Below, piece by piece: positions 62,091-64,000 of a stretch of DNA of 64,000 nucleotides; position 1 is the first letter of the stretch; each line of letters begins with the position of its first letter. The stretch is from contig NZ_WMBA01000005.1 in NCBI RefSeq assembly GCF_009707865.1, positions 1 through 64,000 on the forward strand. The letters are read 5' to 3'. This DNA is from Amycolatopsis pithecellobii. Its GTDB lineage: Bacteria; Actinomycetota; Actinomycetes; Mycobacteriales; Pseudonocardiaceae. A program made the translations under genes and the position numbers. The notes beneath the pieces were generated by a model. The model made no database searches and had not been told where the DNA came from. It saw only the letters and a program-made list of their open reading frames with translations.

Positions 62091-62914
62091 GCTCTTACCT
62101 CCAGCGGATGGCCGGAACGGGAAGCCACGGCGGGCTCCCAGTCGGCGGGATGGACCACAGTGGACAGTTCTTTTGCCAGGCCTGCCGGGTCTGCGGACTG
62201 GAACACGTTGCGGCCCATGGCGATCCCGGCCGCACCGGCGGCGATCACGTCTTCGGTCAGCCGGGCGACCTCCGTCCCGGCGCCGAGCGGCGGACCACCG
62301 GCGACGAGCACCGGAATCGGGCACGAGCGCACCACGTCCGCCAGCCCGGCGGGTGAGCCCGGATACGGAAGCTTGACCAGATCGGCCCCGAGGTCGGCGG
62401 CGATGGTGGCGGCATGGGCCACCACATCGGTCTGCACGAGATCACCCATTCCGGGTCCGCGCGGGTACATCATTGCCAGCAGTGGGATGTTCCAGTGGTC
62501 GCAGGCGTCCCCGACCCGGCCCAGATCGGCCAATTGGGTGTGTTCGGTCGCGGACCCGAGGTTCACGTGGACGCTCACCGCGTCCGCCCCCATCCGCAAA
62601 GCCTCCTCCACGGTCGAGACCAGGTACTTGCGGTCCGGATCCGGTGCGTGTCTCGTGCTGGCCGACAGGTGCACGACGAGCGACAGCCGGCTGAACAGCC
62701 GCGCCCCGAGCCGTCGTGCGCTGCCCTTGTGCAACACGACGGCATCCACACCGGCGCGGTCGAGCAGGCGGACGAGCCGGTCCAGCTCACGGGTTCCGGT
62801 GATCGGGCCGTCGGTGACGGAATGGTCCAGCGGCACGACGAACAGATGCTGGTCGCCGTGCCGGAACAGCCGCCGCAGGCGGATCTCCCGCCCGAAAGAA
62901 CTGCTGGCAGACAA
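62087..62914 (-). CDS. griI: C7 aldolase for 3-amino-4-hydroxybenzoate (GriI type)
   Basis: 275 aa, DhnA-class aldolase. Asp30 (VPLDHSV), Lys63 (LHKGS) and Schiff-base Lys181 (DLVKLPYPGS). Segments HLSASTRHAPDPDRKYL and VHVNLGS are close to GriI, which joins aspartate semialdehyde with DHAP. The start is a TTG at 62914, with GGAGGGG seven nt upstream, so it is first in the operon. Together with the next gene it supplies 3,4-AHBA without using the shikimate pathway. Confidence 0.9.
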   Translation of the reverse strand: MSASSSFGREIRLRRLFRHGDQHLFVVPLDHSVTDGPITGTRELDRLVRLLDRAGVDAVVLHKGSARRLGARLFSRLSLVVHLSASTRHAPDPDRKYLVSTVEEALRMGADAVSVHVNLGSATEHTQLADLGRVGDACDHWNIPLLAMMYPRGPGMGDLVQTDVVAHAATIAADLGADLVKLPYPGSPAGLADVVRSCPIPVLVAGGPPLGAGTEVARLTEDVIAAGAAGIAMGRNVFQSADPAGLAKELSTVVHPADWEPAVASRSGHPLEVRA

Positions 62915-62983
62915 TCGCGTTCCCCTCCGAATTCGCTTTTCGCCTCGGGACCGACGCTAGCGAAGGGAATTGCCGGCCGGCCA

Positions 62984-63033
62984 CTGCTTGATTGAGTAGT
63001 CCCGGACCACCCGCGCACTACTCGATCGATCAG
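62984..63033. promoter_or_regulatory. Large inverted repeat between the divergent biosynthetic genes
   Basis: Arms CTGCTTGATTGAGTAGT (62984-63000) and ACTACTCGATCGATCAG (63017-63033) are complementary at 14 of 17 positions, 16 bp apart. Each is flanked outward by GGGAATTGC (62965-62973 and 63035-63043). The symmetric layout between a leftward operon and a rightward ligase gene fits an operator for a cluster regulator, which is not in the window. Confidence 0.75.
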
Positions 63034-63108
63034 CGGGAATTGCGGTCCGGAAACGGTGACCGGACGGTAATGTGATCGCTGTGCCGGGTTTTCGAGGGGG
63101 TGATCACC

Positions 63109-64000
63109 ATGCGCTGGATCGACGATCTGCTCCGGCGGGGCGAGGAAAGCGAAATCCGGTTCGTCGGCGGGCAACCGCTCACGATGCAGCGGCTGCGGAA
63201 TGAGGTGGAAAGGCTCACCGCGCTGTTCGGTCACCTGGGGGTGCGCGGGGGCACGTCGGTCGCGGTGCAGGTGCCGCCCAGCTTCACCTTCTTGTTCGCG
63301 GTGCTCGCTTTGTGGCGCCGCGACGCAGAAGTCCTGTTGCTGGACCATCGTTCCTCGGCCACCGACCGGGCGCGATTGCTGGCACTGCGCGGAAGCAGCC
63401 TGCTCCTGCGCAGTTCCGGCGGCCGGCTGGTGCGGGACTTCACCGACGAATGCGAGCTCGTGATCGAGCGCCGCCCGAACGGGCACCACTCCGCTCGCCA
63501 CGCGCTCGTCCAGCGCAGTTCGGGCACCACCGGCACCCCGAAGATCGTGTGCCGGTCGGCGTCCTCATTGCGCCGGGAAATCGTCTGCACGGCGGCGGTA
63601 CCCGGTATGCCACGAGAAGGCGATCGGGTGCTGCTGCTCAATTCCGTGATTTCGTCGTTCGGCCTTCTCGGTGGAATTCTGCACGCTTTACACAACCGTT
63701 CGGTGGTGGTATTTCCTGCCGGTTCCGGACCGGACGCGATCGCCGCCAGGGCACAAACCGCTCGGGCGGACGTCATCTTCGGCGCGCCCTTTCATTTCGA
63801 GCTACTCAGCCGGCTACCCGAAGGCGCGACGACGGCTCCCGTCAGGCTCGCGGTTTCCAGTGGTGACACCGTGCATCGCGAGGTGTACGAACGCTTCCGC
63901 GATCGGTTCGGCATCCGGATCGGGCAGGCGTACGGCACCACCGAGACCGGCCTGCTCGCCATCGATCCCGCCGGGCTCCGACCACCGCCCGTGCTGGGCA
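63109..64000 (+). CDS. Acyl-adenylating enzyme, 3' end cut by window edge
   Basis: At least 297 codons, open to the right edge. A3 motif RSSGTTGTPK at about residues 137-146 and A5 motif YGTTETG near 278 identify an ANL-superfamily ligase. The N-terminus is compact for the family. GAGGGGG precedes the ATG at 63109 (GTG at 63100 is an alternative). It heads a rightward transcript divergent from the AHBA operon, so it probably activates an aminohydroxybenzoate or a polyketide starter. It differs clearly from the ligase at 53178. Confidence 0.88.
   Translation, partial: MRWIDDLLRRGEESEIRFVGGQPLTMQRLRNEVERLTALFGHLGVRGGTSVAVQVPPSFTFLFAVLALWRRDAEVLLLDHRSSATDRARLLALRGSSLLLRSSGGRLVRDFTDECELVIERRPNGHHSARHALVQRSSGTTGTPKIVCRSASSLRREIVCTAAVPGMPREGDRVLLLNSVISSFGLLGGILHALHNRSVVVFPAGSGPDAIAARAQTARADVIFGAPFHFELLSRLPEGATTAPVRLAVSSGDTVHREVYERFRDRFGIRIGQAYGTTETGLLAIDPAGLRPPPVLG

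Noticed and set aside
60993-62914. Reading these as primary archaeal-type shikimate enzymes
   Set aside because: Actinomycetes use the standard shikimate route; the pairing, motifs and cluster context match GriI/GriH.
61032-62960. A 642-codon open frame on the plus strand
   Set aside because: Antisense to the GriH- and GriI-type genes; composition typical of a shadow frame.
49212-63000. Calling the product pyrrolobenzodiazepine or actinomycin-like
   Set aside because: Kynurenine genes fit, but the GriI/GriH, Ccr and NAT genes do not, and no NRPS is visible.

Overview
The window reads as chromosome from a high-GC actinomycete. GTG and TTG starts are frequent, genes are tightly packed with many ATGA/GTGA stop-start overlaps, and there are many TetR/MarR/LysR regulators, an ECF41-type sigma factor and secondary-metabolism genes. 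The style fits Pseudonocardiaceae (Amycolatopsis-like), but that placement is inference. I see no rRNA, tRNA, CRISPR array, insertion sequence or phage gene. One gene is cut at the left edge and one at the right edge.

Layout. 1-7.9 kb: a tandem pair of near-identical SDR oxidoreductases, a metallo-beta-lactamase-fold hydrolase, a 2-keto-4-pentenoate hydratase-type enzyme, and regulator/oxidoreductase pairs. 7.9-12.2 kb: copper handling (a Cu+ P1B ATPase and a CopD-CtaG fusion). 12.5-15.5 kb: secreted proteins (I36-type inhibitor, NlpC/P60 hydrolase) and a membrane-anchored HTH protein. 15.5-28.5 kb: a minus-strand catabolic operon of nine closely packed or overlapping genes (tricarballylate-dehydrogenase-like flavoprotein, two MmgE/PrpD proteins, two aldehyde dehydrogenases, MFS permease, cyclase, enolase-superfamily enzyme, GMC oxidoreductase), with a divergent CysB-type LysR regulator. 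28.5-32.4 kb: an MFS exporter facing a 23-codon peptide gene, a strong hairpin, a TPR protein and a prolyl-4-hydroxylase-like oxygenase (a candidate undescribed peptide system), then a decayed HerA-like ATPase. 32.4-43.8 kb: a TAXI-type binding protein, a TetR-controlled SDR/esterase pair, small regulators, a MarR-MFS-hydrolase operon and a beta-oxidation pair. 43.9-49.2 kb: MarR, terminator, then P450-ferredoxin-ferredoxin reductase-MFS-ECF41 sigma.

49.2-64 kb is the left part of a biosynthetic gene cluster. A 13.7-kb minus-strand operon starts with a GriI-type aldolase and a GriH-type synthase, expected to make 3-amino-4-hydroxybenzoate. It continues through a flavin monooxygenase, an arylamine N-acetyltransferase homologue, a cupin, an SDR, crotonyl-CoA carboxylase/reductase, a KAS III, an unrecognised protein and an acyl-adenylating enzyme. 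It ends with a complete tryptophan-to-anthranilate branch (formamidase, tryptophan dioxygenase, kynureninase) and an O-methyltransferase. A second adenylating enzyme reads rightward off the window behind a large inverted repeat. Two aromatic-amine building blocks, from aspartate semialdehyde and from tryptophan, therefore appear to be made by one operon. The product may resemble manumycin-type or dibenzodiazepinone metabolites, but the assembly genes needed to decide lie beyond the right edge.

Strongest leads: the mixed 3,4-AHBA/kynurenine cluster with an IDO-like Ser in its tryptophan dioxygenase; the 23-aa peptide/TPR/hydroxylase/MFS locus; and a short palindrome (GTCCACTGTGGAC and variants) recurring at least 14 times inside unrelated genes.
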